Below are positions 27,027-37,760 of a stretch of 64,000 nucleotides of DNA, one piece after another. Position 1 is the first letter of the stretch, and every line of letters begins with the position of its first letter. The stretch comes from Sphingomonas donggukensis (GTDB lineage Bacteria; Pseudomonadota; Alphaproteobacteria; Sphingomonadales; Sphingomonadaceae): NCBI RefSeq assembly GCF_023674425.1, contig NZ_CP098401.1:2587501-2651500 (forward strand), in the 5' to 3' direction. The translations under genes were made by a program, and so were the position numbers. The notes beneath the pieces were generated by a model, which searched no databases, was not told the DNA's origin, and worked only from the letters and a program-made list of their open reading frames with translations.

Positions 27027-29408
27027 ATGCCCAAGCGTCCTCCCGGTCTCCCGACCCGCCAGCAGATCCTCGACTTCATCGAAACCTCGGACACACCGGC
27101 GGGCAAGCGCGAGATCGCGCGCGGCTTCGGGCTGCACGGCGCCGACAAGATCGCCTTGAAAGCGCTTCTGAAGGACATGGCCGACGAGGGGCTGATCGAC
27201 GGCGCGCCGGGTCGCGCCTTCCACAAGATGGGCGGGCTGCCCAAGGTCACCGTGCTGCGCGTCGTCGACGTCGACGACGGCGGCAACGTCTGGGCGGTGC
27301 CCGATCGCTGGGAAGCCGAGGGCGTCGCGATTCCGCGGCTACGGGTGCGCGAGAAGAAGGGCGCAGCACTCGGCGTCGGCGCGCGCATCCTTGCCCGCAC
27401 CGAGGAAGCCGGCAACGGCTGGATCGCCCACCCGATGAAAGTTCTCCCGCGCGGCGAGGACAATTTCATGGGCGTGCTTCGCGACGAGGGCGGCACGTTG
27501 TTCCTCGCCGGCCTCGACAAGAAGGACCGCCGCGACTGGCTGGTGTCGGACGCGGGCGGCGCGGTAGCGGGCGACCTGGTCATCGCCGAACGCGCCGGCC
27601 GCCCGCCGCGCGTCACCGCCCGTGTCGTCGAGCGGCTGGGCGAGGCGTTCGCGCCGCGCAGCTTCTCGATGATCGCGATTCACAAGCACGGCATTCCCCA
27701 CGTCTTTTCGGGCGAACTGCTCGACGAGGCCAAGCGCGTGGCCGCGCAGCCGCTCGGCTCCACCAAACCGTTCGTTTCGAGCGAAGTCGAGAAACCTGAG
27801 CCCGGAACACGTTTCTCGACTTCGCTCGAAACGAACGGGAAATCCGAGGCGCGCGAAGACCTGCGCCATCTGCCCATCGTCGCGATCGACCCGGTCGATG
27901 CGCGCGACCATGACGATGCGGTGTGGGCGCAAGAACGCGAGGACGGCGGGTGGGACGCGGTGGTCGCGATCGCGGACGTCAGCTTCTACGTCCGCCCCGG
28001 CTCGCTCCTCGACCGCGAGGCGCGCAAGCGCGGCAATTCGGTCTATTTCCCCGACCGCGTCGTGCCGATGCTGCCGGAAATCCTGTCTGCCGACGTGTGC
28101 TCGCTGAAGGAAGGCGTCGACCGCGCCGCGCTCGCCTGCCACCTGAAGATTGCCAAATCGGGCAAGCTGGAAAGCTGGCGATTCAGCCGCGCGGTCGTCC
28201 GGCTCGCGGCCAACATTCCTTATGAGGATGCGCAGGCGGCGATCGACTACCATGCGTCACCCCAGCGAACGCTGGGGTCTTCGGCCGCAACCGCAGACAC
28301 TGCTGCACCAGATCCCAGCTTTCGCTGGGATGACGCCTTGGTGGAGACGGCGCTCGTTCCCCTCTGGGCCTGCTGGCGCGCGCTGAACGCAGCGCGCGCC
28401 GCCCGCGCGCCGCTCGACCTCGACCTGCCCGAGCGTCGCATCGTGCTCGACGAAAAGGGCCGCATCCTCTCGGTCGCCCCGCGCGAACGATTGGACGCAC
28501 ACAAGCTGATCGAGGATTACATGATCGCCGCCAACGTCGCCGCGGCGAAGGCGCTGGAGGCGAAAAAGATGCCGGTCATGTACCGCGTCCACGAGCCCCC
28601 GGCGCGCGAGAAGCTGGTCGCGCTGAAGGAGTATCTCAAGACCTTCGACATCGAGTTTGCCTTGGGCCAGGTCATCCGCCCTGCCACCTTCAACCAGCTG
28701 CTCGACCGCATCGGCGACAGCGATTTCCGCCCCCAGGCGATGGAGCAGGTGCTCCGCACCCAGACCCAGGCCTATTACGGCCCGCAGAACGCCGGCCATT
28801 TCGGCCTCGCGCTCGGCAGTTACGCGCACTTCACCTCGCCGATCCGCCGCTACGCCGACCTGATGGTCCACCGCGCGCTGGTCGAGGGCTATAAGCTCGG
28901 CCCCGGCGGGATCACCCATGAGGAAGTCGCCGGCTTCGACCGCATCGGCGAAGGCATCAGCCAGCTCGAGCGCCGCGCGATGGAGGCGGAGCGGGAGACC
29001 GTCGATCGCTACGTCGCCGCCTACCTCAGCGAACATGTCGGCAGCATCATGGACGCACGCATCACCGGCGTGCAGTCGTTCGGCTTCTTCGCCACGGTCG
29101 AGGGGATCGGCGGCGATGGCCTGGTCCCCGCACGCGACCTGGGGGCCGAATATTTCCGCTGGGAGGAAAAGGGCCAGCGGCTGGTCGGCGAACACAGCGG
29201 CATCGAATTCGCGCTCGGCCAGCGGCTGCAACTGCGGCTGGCGGAGGCCAATCCGGTCAGCGGCGCGCTGCGCTTCGAACTGCCCGACGGCAAGGGATCG
29301 GCGGGCGGCGGCGACGATCGCGGCCACCGCGGCAAGGGGCGTCCACCGCGCGTCTTGAAGCACCGCGGCCGACCTGCCAACATCCGCCACCAGGGCCGGA
29401 AACGGTAG
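27027..29408 (+). CDS. rnr: Ribonuclease R with two in-frame palindromic insertions
   Basis: A 793-residue 3'-5' exoribonuclease of the RNB family. An N-terminal winged-helix region (about 8-60) and cold-shock-like domains come first. The catalytic RNB motif PVDARDHDDAVWA (about 289-301) carries the metal-binding Asp cluster, and HFTSPIRRYADL (near 600) is intact. An S1 domain and a basic Gly/Arg/Lys tail end the protein. Residues about 248-271 and 410-437 are encoded by two unrelated palindromic repeats in frame and look absent from ordinary RNase R; without them the length would be about 740. The start MPKRPPGLPTRQQI fits relatives. Confidence 0.95.
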   Translation: MPKRPPGLPTRQQILDFIETSDTPAGKREIARGFGLHGADKIALKALLKDMADEGLIDGAPGRAFHKMGGLPKVTVLRVVDVDDGGNVWAVPDRWEAEGVAIPRLRVREKKGAALGVGARILARTEEAGNGWIAHPMKVLPRGEDNFMGVLRDEGGTLFLAGLDKKDRRDWLVSDAGGAVAGDLVIAERAGRPPRVTARVVERLGEAFAPRSFSMIAIHKHGIPHVFSGELLDEAKRVAAQPLGSTKPFVSSEVEKPEPGTRFSTSLETNGKSEAREDLRHLPIVAIDPVDARDHDDAVWAQEREDGGWDAVVAIADVSFYVRPGSLLDREARKRGNSVYFPDRVVPMLPEILSADVCSLKEGVDRAALACHLKIAKSGKLESWRFSRAVVRLAANIPYEDAQAAIDYHASPQRTLGSSAATADTAAPDPSFRWDDALVETALVPLWACWRALNAARAARAPLDLDLPERRIVLDEKGRILSVAPRERLDAHKLIEDYMIAANVAAAKALEAKKMPVMYRVHEPPAREKLVALKEYLKTFDIEFALGQVIRPATFNQLLDRIGDSDFRPQAMEQVLRTQTQAYYGPQNAGHFGLALGSYAHFTSPIRRYADLMVHRALVEGYKLGPGGITHEEVAGFDRIGEGISQLERRAMEAERETVDRYVAAYLSEHVGSIMDARITGVQSFGFFATVEGIGGDGLVPARDLGAEYFRWEEKGQRLVGEHSGIEFALGQRLQLRLAEANPVSGALRFELPDGKGSAGGGDDRGHRGKGRPPRVLKHRGRPANIRHQGRKR
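27768..27838. repeat. Palindromic repeat family A inside rnr (71 bp)
   Basis: Perfect 28-bp inverted arms at 27768-27795 and 27811-27838, with a 15-base centre. The reading frame passes through, encoding [13 protein letters not shown] then [11 protein letters not shown], between a HVFSGELLDEA segment and REDLRHLP, which are contiguous or nearly so in typical RNase R. The arms match the intergenic copies, so it arrived as an element. Confidence 0.93.
28254..28336. repeat. Second, unrelated palindrome inside rnr (83 bp)
   Basis: Inverted arms of 26 bp with about three mismatches, at 28254-28279 and 28311-28336. Each arm folds on its own (CCCAGC..GCTGGG). It is translated in frame as ASPQRTLGSSAAT, then ADTAAPDPSFRWDDA, between EDAQAAIDY and PLWACWRALNAAR. 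This type (GCGTCATCCCAGC-like) is otherwise absent from the window. Confidence 0.9.
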
Positions 29409-29416
29409 GGTACAAA

Positions 29417-29487
29417 CCGTTCGTTTCGAGCGAAGTCGAGAAGCCTGAATCCGTGGCCTGTTTCTTGACTTCGCTCGAAACGAACGG
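29417..29487. repeat. Palindromic repeat family A, copy 3 (71 bp)
   Basis: Arms of 28 bp at 29417-29444 and 29460-29487 with about one mismatch, same length as the copy inside rnr. It begins eight bases after the rnr stop and ends just before the AGGAG of the next gene. Confidence 0.9.
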
Positions 29488-29505
29488 AAAACAGGAGAGC
29501 AGCAC

Positions 29506-29805
29506 ATGGCAACCGCCGCAGCCGCCGTCGTCGCCAAGGCGCGACGCGACGTCATCTCGCACTTCATGTCGCGCGACGCGGTGTCGCCCGCGCAGGCGGT
29601 GCCGTTCGCGCCCGAACGCCGCGTCCAGCGCCGCATGTTCGAACGCTTTCAGGAGGCCGGGGTCGTGCGTCCGGGCGCGAAGGGCGGCTGGTACCTCGAC
29701 GTGCCCGAATGGGACCGGTATTCGCGCACCCGCCGCCGCCGCGCGGGTGCGCTGATCGCCGGATCGGTCGCGATCGCCGGCGCTCTGGTTGCGCTTTTCG
29801 CGTGA
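29506..29805 (+). CDS. Small membrane protein, winged-helix-like head plus one TM
   Basis: A 99-residue protein of unknown function. The N-terminal 70 residues are basic and resemble a small winged-helix fold (RRMFERFQEAGVVRPGAKGGWYLD). A basic RTRRRR cluster and one hydrophobic C-terminal segment (about 79-98) suggest a tail anchor with the head in the cytoplasm. AGGAG is 9-13 bases before the ATG. It may share a transcript with rnr across the repeat. Confidence 0.7.
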   Translation: MATAAAAVVAKARRDVISHFMSRDAVSPAQAVPFAPERRVQRRMFERFQEAGVVRPGAKGGWYLDVPEWDRYSRTRRRRAGALIAGSVAIAGALVALFA

Positions 29806-29853
29806 TCGCTTAGTGCGGACGGGTGCCGGATCGGCATGAATGCACGAGGTAGC

Positions 29854-30357
29854 ATGATGACGGGCTGGGCAATCGACGACAGCGCACGACTGCGTACGGT
29901 CACCGAGCTGGGCATCGGTGGCGACTCCCCTCCCGATCCCGCACTGGACGCGATCGTGGCGGAAGCGGCCGCGATGTCCGGGATGCCGATCGCGCTCGTC
30001 ACCGCAGTGGGCGCGGAGCAGCAGTGGTTCAAGGCGCGGGTCGGCACCGACCTAACCGGTACACCGGTCGACATGGCGATCTGCGCGCACGTGCTGGCGA
30101 AGGGCGACGCGCTGGTCATCCCCGACCTGGCGGCCGATGCGCGGACCATCGCCAACCCGCTCGTCACCGATGCGCCCAACATCCGCTTCTACGCGGGCGT
30201 GCCGCTGGTCACCGACGGCCAGGCGGTGGGGACTTTGTGCGTGCTCGACACCGAACCGCATGAGGGCTTCGGTCCGGACAAGATGGGCGGGCTGTCGAAG
30301 CTGGCGGACATGGCGATGGATGCGCTGCGACGGATGGGCGCCGCCGCTCAGGCGTAG
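29854..30357 (+). CDS. Stand-alone GAF domain protein
   Basis: A protein of about 167 residues with one GAF domain (about 25-155). It shows GMPIALVTAVGAEQQWFKARVG, then ICAHVLAKGDALVIPDL and FYAGVPLVTDGQAVGTLCVLD, a pattern typical of GAF sensors ahead of kinases or cyclases. No output domain is attached. ATG 29854 follows GAGGT closely; an in-frame ATG at 29836 is possible. The 3' end overlaps the converging GH130 gene by ten bases. Ligand unknown. Confidence 0.85.
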   Translation: MMTGWAIDDSARLRTVTELGIGGDSPPDPALDAIVAEAAAMSGMPIALVTAVGAEQQWFKARVGTDLTGTPVDMAICAHVLAKGDALVIPDLAADARTIANPLVTDAPNIRFYAGVPLVTDGQAVGTLCVLDTEPHEGFGPDKMGGLSKLADMAMDALRRMGAAAQA

Positions 30358-31247
30358 CGCACCACTGCCGCACGGCGCAGGATGCGGTCCTCCAGCGAAT
30401 AATAGAGCCAGATTGCGGCGTCGTCCTCGACCGTGGAGGCGGCAAAGGCGATGTCGGTCGCGGCGCGGTCGGTCGCCGGGGGCGGCACCAGGACGGGCTC
30501 GATCCCGCGGCCCGTCACGCGGGCGAAATCGGGGGAAAAGCTGATCCACCCGATCCGCCAGCGCGCGTCGACCGTCGCGCCGTTGTAGAACATCACCGGG
30601 TCGGCGCCCGCCGCCTGCACGATCGGCCCGGTCGACAGATGCCAATTGTCCCATCCGTCGGCGCGCACGGTGAAGGGGTCGTCGATCACCTCCCACGGCC
30701 CCGCCGGCGACGGCCCTGTCGCCATGCCGATTCGCGACGCGCCGCCCTTCGCATATTCGTAGAACAGCCGGCACGTCCCGTCGCTCGCCTCGGCCAGTGT
30801 CGCTTCCTTGATGTTGCCCTCGCCCTCCGGCGCCTTCAGTACCACCGCGTCCTTGGTCAGCGCGGTCAGCGTCGGGCCGGTCGCGACCATCATGCACCCC
30901 TGCGCCCGCGCGGCATCGACGCCGGTGTAGTAGATCAGATAGCCGTCGGCGTCGGTGACGACGGTCGGGTCTTCACACCCGCCGGCGTCGTCGGGGTCGG
31001 GGCCGGGCAGGATCGCCGGTGCGGCGTCCATGCGGAACAGCCGGCCATCGTCCGATTCGCCCGCCCAGATGATGCCGGTCGGATCGTCGGGGCCGAGCGG
31101 ATCGGGCACGACCCGCACCAGCAACCGCCAGCGCCCGCCCTCGCGCCACACGAACGGGCTCATCAGATCGTACCCCGCCAGCCGACCCTCGGCGCCGGCG
31201 ATATCGAGGGTCACGTCCTCCAGCGCCTCGACGACGTAAGCGACCAT
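30348..31247 (-). CDS. GH130-like glycosidase or phosphorylase
   Basis: A 299-residue protein with a beta-propeller pattern. It has SPFVWREGGRWRLLVR, GCEDPTVVTDADGYLIYYTGVD, KEATLAEASDGTCRLFYEY and WHLSTGPIVQ, with several Asp and Glu at blade positions as in GH130 (mannosyl phosphorylases and mannosidases) and related GH43-like folds. There is no signal peptide, so it is cytoplasmic. It is the last gene of a leftward set with an SDR two bases upstream, which suggests sugar or polyol metabolism. Substrate unknown. Confidence 0.8.
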   Translation of the reverse strand: MVAYVVEALEDVTLDIAGAEGRLAGYDLMSPFVWREGGRWRLLVRVVPDPLGPDDPTGIIWAGESDDGRLFRMDAAPAILPGPDPDDAGGCEDPTVVTDADGYLIYYTGVDAARAQGCMMVATGPTLTALTKDAVVLKAPEGEGNIKEATLAEASDGTCRLFYEYAKGGASRIGMATGPSPAGPWEVIDDPFTVRADGWDNWHLSTGPIVQAAGADPVMFYNGATVDARWRIGWISFSPDFARVTGRGIEPVLVPPPATDRAATDIAFAASTVEDDAAIWLYYSLEDRILRRAAVVRYA

Positions 31248-31249
31248 GC

Positions 31250-32020
31250 TCAGGCCCCCTGCGCGACGGTCAGCGACAGCGCGCCGTCGATGGTGACGGT
31301 GGTGCCGGTGATATAATCGGCGGCTGGCGACAGCAGGAACACGACCAGCGCGGCGACCTCGTCGGGCTTACCCGCCCGTCCCCACGGAATCGCGCGTTCC
31401 TTCGCCGCCAGCTCGTCCGGGTGGTCGAGCGCACTCTGGTTCATCGGCGTCAGGATCATGCCGGGCGCGACGCCGTTCACCGCGATGCCCTTGGGCGCCA
31501 GCTCCAGCGCCAGCGTCGCGGTCAGCTGCGCGAGGCCACCCTTGGCCGCATCGTAATCGACCCCGCCGGGACGCGGCGCGCGTTCGTGGATCGACGATAT
31601 GTTGACGATCCGCCCGCCGCGCCCCTTCGCCTCCAGCGCGCGCACCATCCGCCGGCACGTCAGGAACGGACCGTACAGGTCGGATCGCACCACCCGGTCG
31701 AACTGCGCCAGCGCCATGTCGGCCAGCATCGTGCCGGTCATGTTCAGCCCCGCCGAATTGACCAGCAGCGTGACCGTGCCAAACGCATCCTCCGCCGCCT
31801 TGAACAGTGCCTCGACTGCGGCTTCGTCGCCGACGTCGGTCTGCACGGCGATGGAGCGTCCCCCCGTCGCGCCGATCTCGGCAACGACGGCATCGGCGGC
31901 GGCGGAGTCGCGAAACCAGGTGATGGCGACCGCCGCCCCGGTCGCCGCCAGCGCCACCGCGCACGCCCTGCCGATACCCGACTCCCCGCCGGTGACGATC
32001 GCTACGCTCGGTTCGGACAT
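31250..32020 (-). CDS. SDR-family oxidoreductase (sugar/polyol dehydrogenase-like)
   Basis: A 256-residue classical short-chain dehydrogenase. The cofactor motif is TGGESGIGRA (about 9-18), then NSAG near 88, Ser near 142 in NISSIHERAP, and the catalytic Y-x3-K in DYDAAKGG. PGMIL and the C-terminal DYITGTTVTIDGAL are typical. The start MSEPSVAIVTGG at 32020 fits family length; the frame extends 12 codons further. It ends two bases before the GH130 start, so the two are an operon. It most resembles glucose/ribitol-type dehydrogenases. Confidence 0.88.
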   Translation of the reverse strand: MSEPSVAIVTGGESGIGRACAVALAATGAAVAITWFRDSAAADAVVAEIGATGGRSIAVQTDVGDEAAVEALFKAAEDAFGTVTLLVNSAGLNMTGTMLADMALAQFDRVVRSDLYGPFLTCRRMVRALEAKGRGGRIVNISSIHERAPRPGGVDYDAAKGGLAQLTATLALELAPKGIAVNGVAPGMILTPMNQSALDHPDELAAKERAIPWGRAGKPDEVAALVVFLLSPAADYITGTTVTIDGALSLTVAQGA

Positions 32021-32075
32021 CGCTCGGGCTCCCGCTTGCTCGACGCCCGAACGCACGGAAACGCCGCCCGCTCCG

Positions 32076-33236
32076 TCAGCCCTCGATGGTGAAGGTCAGC
32101 CCCGCGTTCGCCTTCAGCCGCGCGACCAGTGGCGCCGCCATCAGCGCCCCTGCGGTCCAGATGCCGCCGTCGCCCTGCACATCCTTCACCAGGCAGATCG
32201 CGGCCTCGGCGATCATCTTGCTGGTCGATCCATAGCCGGGATCGCGGTCGCCGGTGACGGTCGCGGTCAGGCTGCGGCCGTCGGGATATTCGCCGATGAA
32301 GGCGATCTCGTAATGGCCGCTCTCGCGCTCCTCCTTCGACGGGCCTTCGCCGGGTTTCGGTCCCTTGTCGCTCGCCAGAGGGTTCAGCTTCGCCATCGCC
32401 TCCGCCGCGGCCCGCCCGATGTCGCCCAGCCCCGGCGCGACCATCATCTCGTCGTAGCGGAAGTCGGTGCCGTAGGGATGCCCCGCCAGCGCATTGGTGC
32501 GGTGGACGTTCTTGGTGTTGATGGCCGCCATGATGAACGGCGCCACCCACACGCCGATCGCGTCGTCATACTCGGGCAGCAGCCCCTTCGGCTGCGACGG
32601 CCCCTCGAACCCCGGCGTCAGCGCGAACGGGTCGATCATGAGCCTGAAGACGCCCGGATCGCGCGCGCCGGCGGCCAGCGTCGCCTTCAGGCTGGCGGCG
32701 GTCCCGCCAGAGAAGCCGCCCTTCATCGCCTTCACCCGGCCCTTCACACGCGGCGCCGGCGCGCCGAACTTCGCACGCGCCGCTTCCTGCAAGGTCCACA
32801 CGCCCAGGTCGAACGGGATCGAATCGAACCCGCAGCTGAACACGATCCGCGCGCCCGTCGCCTGTGCATCTGCATGGTGCGCGTCGATCATGTGCCGCAT
32901 CCACGCCGGCTCGCCGCACAGGTCGACATAAGCCGTCCCCGTCGCGGCGCAGGCGGCGACCAGGTCGCTGCCGTAGAGCTGGTACGGCCCGACCGTCGTC
33001 AGCACCACCTTCGTCCGTTCGCACATCGCGCGCAGGCTGGCGGGATCGTCGGCGTTGGCGGTGACCAGCGGCACCGACGCGCGCAGGCCGATTTCGGCGC
33101 GCACCTCCTCCAGCTTCGACAGCGACCGCCCCGCCATCGCCCATGTCACGCCGTGGTCGCGGCTGCCCAGATACTCCGCCACCAGCCGCCCGGTGAACCC
33201 GGTCGCGCCATAGACGATGATGTCGAATTCGCTCAT
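32076..33236 (-). CDS. Saccharopine dehydrogenase-like reductase
   Basis: A 386-residue protein. The N-terminal Rossmann motif VYGATGFTGRLVAEYL (about 8-23), TTVGPYQLYGSDLV near 80 and DLCGEP near 105 match the saccharopine dehydrogenase NADP-binding superfamily. Bacterial members of this length resemble mycobacterial trans-acting enoyl reductase and eukaryotic SCCPDH rather than true saccharopine enzymes. It lies upstream of the SDR in the same direction (55-base gap), probably the same transcript. Substrate unknown. Confidence 0.87.
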   Translation of the reverse strand: MSEFDIIVYGATGFTGRLVAEYLGSRDHGVTWAMAGRSLSKLEEVRAEIGLRASVPLVTANADDPASLRAMCERTKVVLTTVGPYQLYGSDLVAACAATGTAYVDLCGEPAWMRHMIDAHHADAQATGARIVFSCGFDSIPFDLGVWTLQEAARAKFGAPAPRVKGRVKAMKGGFSGGTAASLKATLAAGARDPGVFRLMIDPFALTPGFEGPSQPKGLLPEYDDAIGVWVAPFIMAAINTKNVHRTNALAGHPYGTDFRYDEMMVAPGLGDIGRAAAEAMAKLNPLASDKGPKPGEGPSKEERESGHYEIAFIGEYPDGRSLTATVTGDRDPGYGSTSKMIAEAAICLVKDVQGDGGIWTAGALMAAPLVARLKANAGLTFTIEG

Positions 33237-33346
33237 GGCCCGCTCTCCGCTGTGTGTGCGGGAGCGTCGCGCATCGCCGGGTGGCGCGCAAGGCTTCAGC
33301 CACCTAGATGGCGGTCCATCACCCCACTCGAATGCTGGATGCGATC

Positions 33347-34696
33347 ATGGCCAAGTACGACTACGACCTCTTCGTGATCGGCGCCGGCTCGGGCGGCACC
33401 CGCGCCGCGCGCGTGTCGGCGGCGCATGGCGCGCGGGTCGCGGTGGCGGAGGAGTATCGGGTCGGCGGCACCTGCGTCATCCGCGGCTGCGTGCCCAAGA
33501 AGCTGCTCGTGTACGGCGCCCACTTCGCCGAGGATCTGAAGGATGCGCGCCGTTTCGGCTGGAAAGTCCCCGACGCGTGCGAGTTTGACTGGAAATGCCT
33601 CCAGGAAAACGTCCTGGCCGAGGTCGACCGCATCAACGCCGCCTACACCAGCACGCTGGAAAGCCACGGGGTCGAGATCATCCCCGAACGCGCCGTCGTC
33701 ACCGGGCCTCACAGCCTGAAGCTGGCCGGCGGGCGCGAGGTCACTGCGGAGCGCATCCTGATCGCGGTCGGCGCCCGCCCCCATGTGCCGTCCTGTCCCG
33801 GACACGAACACGGCATCACCTCGAACGACGTCTTCCACCTCGATGCCATTCCGAAGCGCATCCTGATCGCGGGCGCGGGCTATATCGCCAACGAATTCGC
33901 CGGCATCTTCAACGAATTCGGCAGCAAGGTGACGCTGATCAACCGCACCGACGTCATCCTGCGCGGATACGACGAATCAATCCGCGACCGCCTGCTCCAG
34001 ATCAGCATGATGAAGGGGCTCGACTTCCGCTTCCACGCCGATTTCGAAGGCATCACCAAGGGCAAGGACGGGTGCCTGACCGTCAAGATGTCGAACCACG
34101 AGCCGATCACCGTCGACTGCGTGATGTTCGCCACCGGCCGCGTGCCCAACACCGATGGCCTCGGCCTCGACACCGCGGGCGTGGATCTGGACGACAAGGG
34201 CGCGGTCGTCGTCGATGCCGACAACCAGTCGTCGTGCAAGTCGATCTACGCGGTCGGCGACGTCACCAACCGCGTCCAACTGACCCCCGTGGCGATCCGC
34301 GAGGGTCAGGCGTTCGCCGACAGCGTCTATGGCAACAAGCCGACGCGCGTCGACTACACCAACATCCCGTCCGCCGTGTTCAGCCACCCGCCGATGGCCG
34401 GCGTCGGCCTGACCGAGGCGGAGGCCAAGCAGAAGCTCGGCACCGTAAAAGTCTATCTCTCCGACTTCCGCGCGATGAAGAACGTGCTCGCCAACCGCAA
34501 CGAACGCTGCCTCTACAAGATGGTGTGCGAGGCCGAGACCGACGTCGTCGTCGGCCTCCACATGATCGGCCCCGACGCGCCGGAAATCCTCCAGGCGGCG
34601 GCGATCGCGGTGAAGGCGGGGCTGACGAAACAGGACTTCGACGACACGGTCGCGCTGCATCCGTCGATGGCGGAGGAGCTGGTTCTTCTGAGGTAA
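33347..34696 (+). CDS. gor: Glutathione-disulfide reductase
   Basis: A 449-residue flavoprotein keeping glutathione reduced with NADPH. It has FAD motif IGAGSGGTRAA (11-21), redox-active C43 and C48 in GGTCVIRGCVPKK, the NADPH-domain motif GAGYIANEFAG near 170, and C-terminal HPSMAEELV with the active-site His. The ATG at 33347 begins MAKYDYDLFVIG, as expected; earlier in-frame ATGs (33308, 33332) would add unlikely residues. It is divergent from the saccharopine-like gene. A 216-bp palindrome starts eight bases after the stop. Confidence 0.95.
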   Translation: MAKYDYDLFVIGAGSGGTRAARVSAAHGARVAVAEEYRVGGTCVIRGCVPKKLLVYGAHFAEDLKDARRFGWKVPDACEFDWKCLQENVLAEVDRINAAYTSTLESHGVEIIPERAVVTGPHSLKLAGGREVTAERILIAVGARPHVPSCPGHEHGITSNDVFHLDAIPKRILIAGAGYIANEFAGIFNEFGSKVTLINRTDVILRGYDESIRDRLLQISMMKGLDFRFHADFEGITKGKDGCLTVKMSNHEPITVDCVMFATGRVPNTDGLGLDTAGVDLDDKGAVVVDADNQSSCKSIYAVGDVTNRVQLTPVAIREGQAFADSVYGNKPTRVDYTNIPSAVFSHPPMAGVGLTEAEAKQKLGTVKVYLSDFRAMKNVLANRNERCLYKMVCEAETDVVVGLHMIGPDAPEILQAAAIAVKAGLTKQDFDDTVALHPSMAEELVLLR

Positions 34697-34703
34697 GAAG
34701 ATA

Positions 34704-34919
34704 GGGGTTCGAGAGAAGGCGCGAAGGCGCGAAGAGAAAGGTGCTTTTGCGCGCAGAGGCGCAGAGGCTGTTGGTCTCTAGGCGCCGCAGGCTTGCACTT
34801 TCGCCCGGATGATGAAGGCGCTTCGCGCAGTCCCGAGCGCCTCATCTCCGCGCCTCCGCGCCTCTGCGCGAAAAATCGTTCTTCCTTCTTAGCGCCTTCG
34901 CGCCTTCCCTTCGAACCCC
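34704..34919. repeat. Palindromic repeat family C, copy 1 (216 bp)
   Basis: A long imperfect inverted repeat opening GGGGTTCGA and closing TCGAACCCC. Inside are tandem GAAGGCGCG and GCGCAGAGG units and their complements. A 239-bp relative lies at 52280-52518. It exactly fills the gap between the converging gor and symporter genes, a natural place for a bidirectional terminator. Confidence 0.88.
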
Positions 34920-34928
34920 TGCCTTCTT

Positions 34929-36203
34929 CTACTGGGGCGCCTCGGCCAGAATAGCATCCGCCTCGGTCATAGCATCGCCCGTGCCCGATCGCCGCGCGAT
35001 CGCGGATGTCGCCGCCACGTCCATCGCCACATTGCCCAGCGTCCGCATGATGTCGGGGAACGTCTCCACCGCCACCAGCAGCGCGAGCGGGCCGATCGGC
35101 AGGCCCATCGCGAGCGCAATCGGGGCGATCGACGACACGAAGCTGATCGTGCCCGGCAGACTGACCGCGCCCATCGTCGTCACTGCCGCCGCGGCGATGC
35201 CGATCGCGATCTGCCCCGCGGTCAGCTGCACCCCGAAGATGTGCGCGACGTACAGCGCGACGGCCAGGTTCATCGCCGGTCCCGTGAACCGGAAGATCGC
35301 GACCGCCAGCGGCAGGACCACGCCCGACGTCGCCACCGGTACCCCCAGCTTCTCGGTCGCGCGCAGCATGGCGGGCAGCGAGGCAAGGCTGGACTGGGTC
35401 GACACCGCCACCGCCGCCGGCTGGGTCATCGCGCGCAGATAGGCTCCGATCGACAGCCGCCCGCCGATCAGCGCCACCGGGAAGACCAGCAACGTGACGC
35501 CCGCCCCCGTCGCGGTGATGACGAACACATAATGGAGCAGCGCCCCGAACGCCGCGCCGCCCGCCTTCGCGCCCACCGTGAACGCCAGTGCGAACACCCC
35601 GACCGGGGCCAGCCACAGCACCCACCCGATCACGATCAGCATCGTGTCGGCGATCGCCTGGAATACCGCGGTGATCAGCTTGCGCGGTTCCTCGGGCAGG
35701 CGGGTGACCGCGAAACCGAACGCGACCGTGAACACGATCAGCGGCAGGAACTGGTCGTTCGCCGCCGCCGACAGCGGGTTGGTTGGCACCATCGCCACGA
35801 GGAACTCGGCGAATGGCGGCACCTTGCCGACCTCGCCCGCACTCGCCACCGCGCCTTTCAGTGCCGCGGCCGCGTCGGGGGACAGCGGGAACAGGTCGAG
35901 CAGCCCGAACATGATCGCCGCCGCCAGCGCCGAGGACGTCCACAAGAGCGCGATGAACACGGCGAGCGCCCGCGTCGCCAGCCGGCTCGCCCGCGCCGCC
36001 TCCGCGGTCGCGGCGATCCCGCACACCAGCAACCCCACGACCAGCGGCACGATCGTCATCTGCAACCCGTGCAGCCAGATCGTCCCCACCGGCTCGGTCA
36101 CCGCCAGCAGCGCGACGTCGGCGGCGGGCGCCCACCACGACAGCGCGATGCCGAGGATCAGCCCCCCGGCCAGCGCGATCAGGATACGGGTGGCTTGCGA
36201 CAT
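34929..36203 (-). CDS. Dicarboxylate/amino acid:cation symporter (DAACS)
   Basis: A 424-residue transporter with about eight membrane segments and two re-entrant loops. [15 protein letters not shown] near 265-279 is the serine-rich hairpin motif, [12 protein letters not shown] near 309 the sodium-site helix and [12 protein letters not shown] near 342 the second hairpin. These define the GltP/DctA family, which imports glutamate, aspartate or C4-dicarboxylates with Na+ or H+. Substrate choice cannot be read from sequence. It stands alone, divergent from glmM. Confidence 0.92.
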   Translation of the reverse strand: MSQATRILIALAGGLILGIALSWWAPAADVALLAVTEPVGTIWLHGLQMTIVPLVVGLLVCGIAATAEAARASRLATRALAVFIALLWTSSALAAAIMFGLLDLFPLSPDAAAALKGAVASAGEVGKVPPFAEFLVAMVPTNPLSAAANDQFLPLIVFTVAFGFAVTRLPEEPRKLITAVFQAIADTMLIVIGWVLWLAPVGVFALAFTVGAKAGGAAFGALLHYVFVITATGAGVTLLVFPVALIGGRLSIGAYLRAMTQPAAVAVSTQSSLASLPAMLRATEKLGVPVATSGVVLPLAVAIFRFTGPAMNLAVALYVAHIFGVQLTAGQIAIGIAAAAVTTMGAVSLPGTISFVSSIAPIALAMGLPIGPLALLVAVETFPDIMRTLGNVAMDVAATSAIARRSGTGDAMTEADAILAEAPQ

Positions 36204-36274
36204 GCTCGATTCTCCGGTGGCTGGGCGCTATGGCGGCGGCCACGACGGCTCACAAGGTTGCGGAAACACGCACG

Positions 36275-37612
<1,338 letters not shown>

Positions 37613-37760
37613 CCGACGAGACGCCTGGGTTTGCGCCAGCAAAGCCAGGACTCGTCCCGCCCGGGCAGCGGAGCGGCGTAGCCGTTCCGTCTGACGGCCG
37701 GGTGCGCCGAAATGCTCGCCCGGCATGGCGTGTCCGCCCCAAAAGCCCTAGACTCCGCGC

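Noticed and set aside
34704..34919. CRISPR-like array
   Set aside because: The GAAGGCGCG units are tandem and inverted within one palindrome, without regular repeats and unique spacers.
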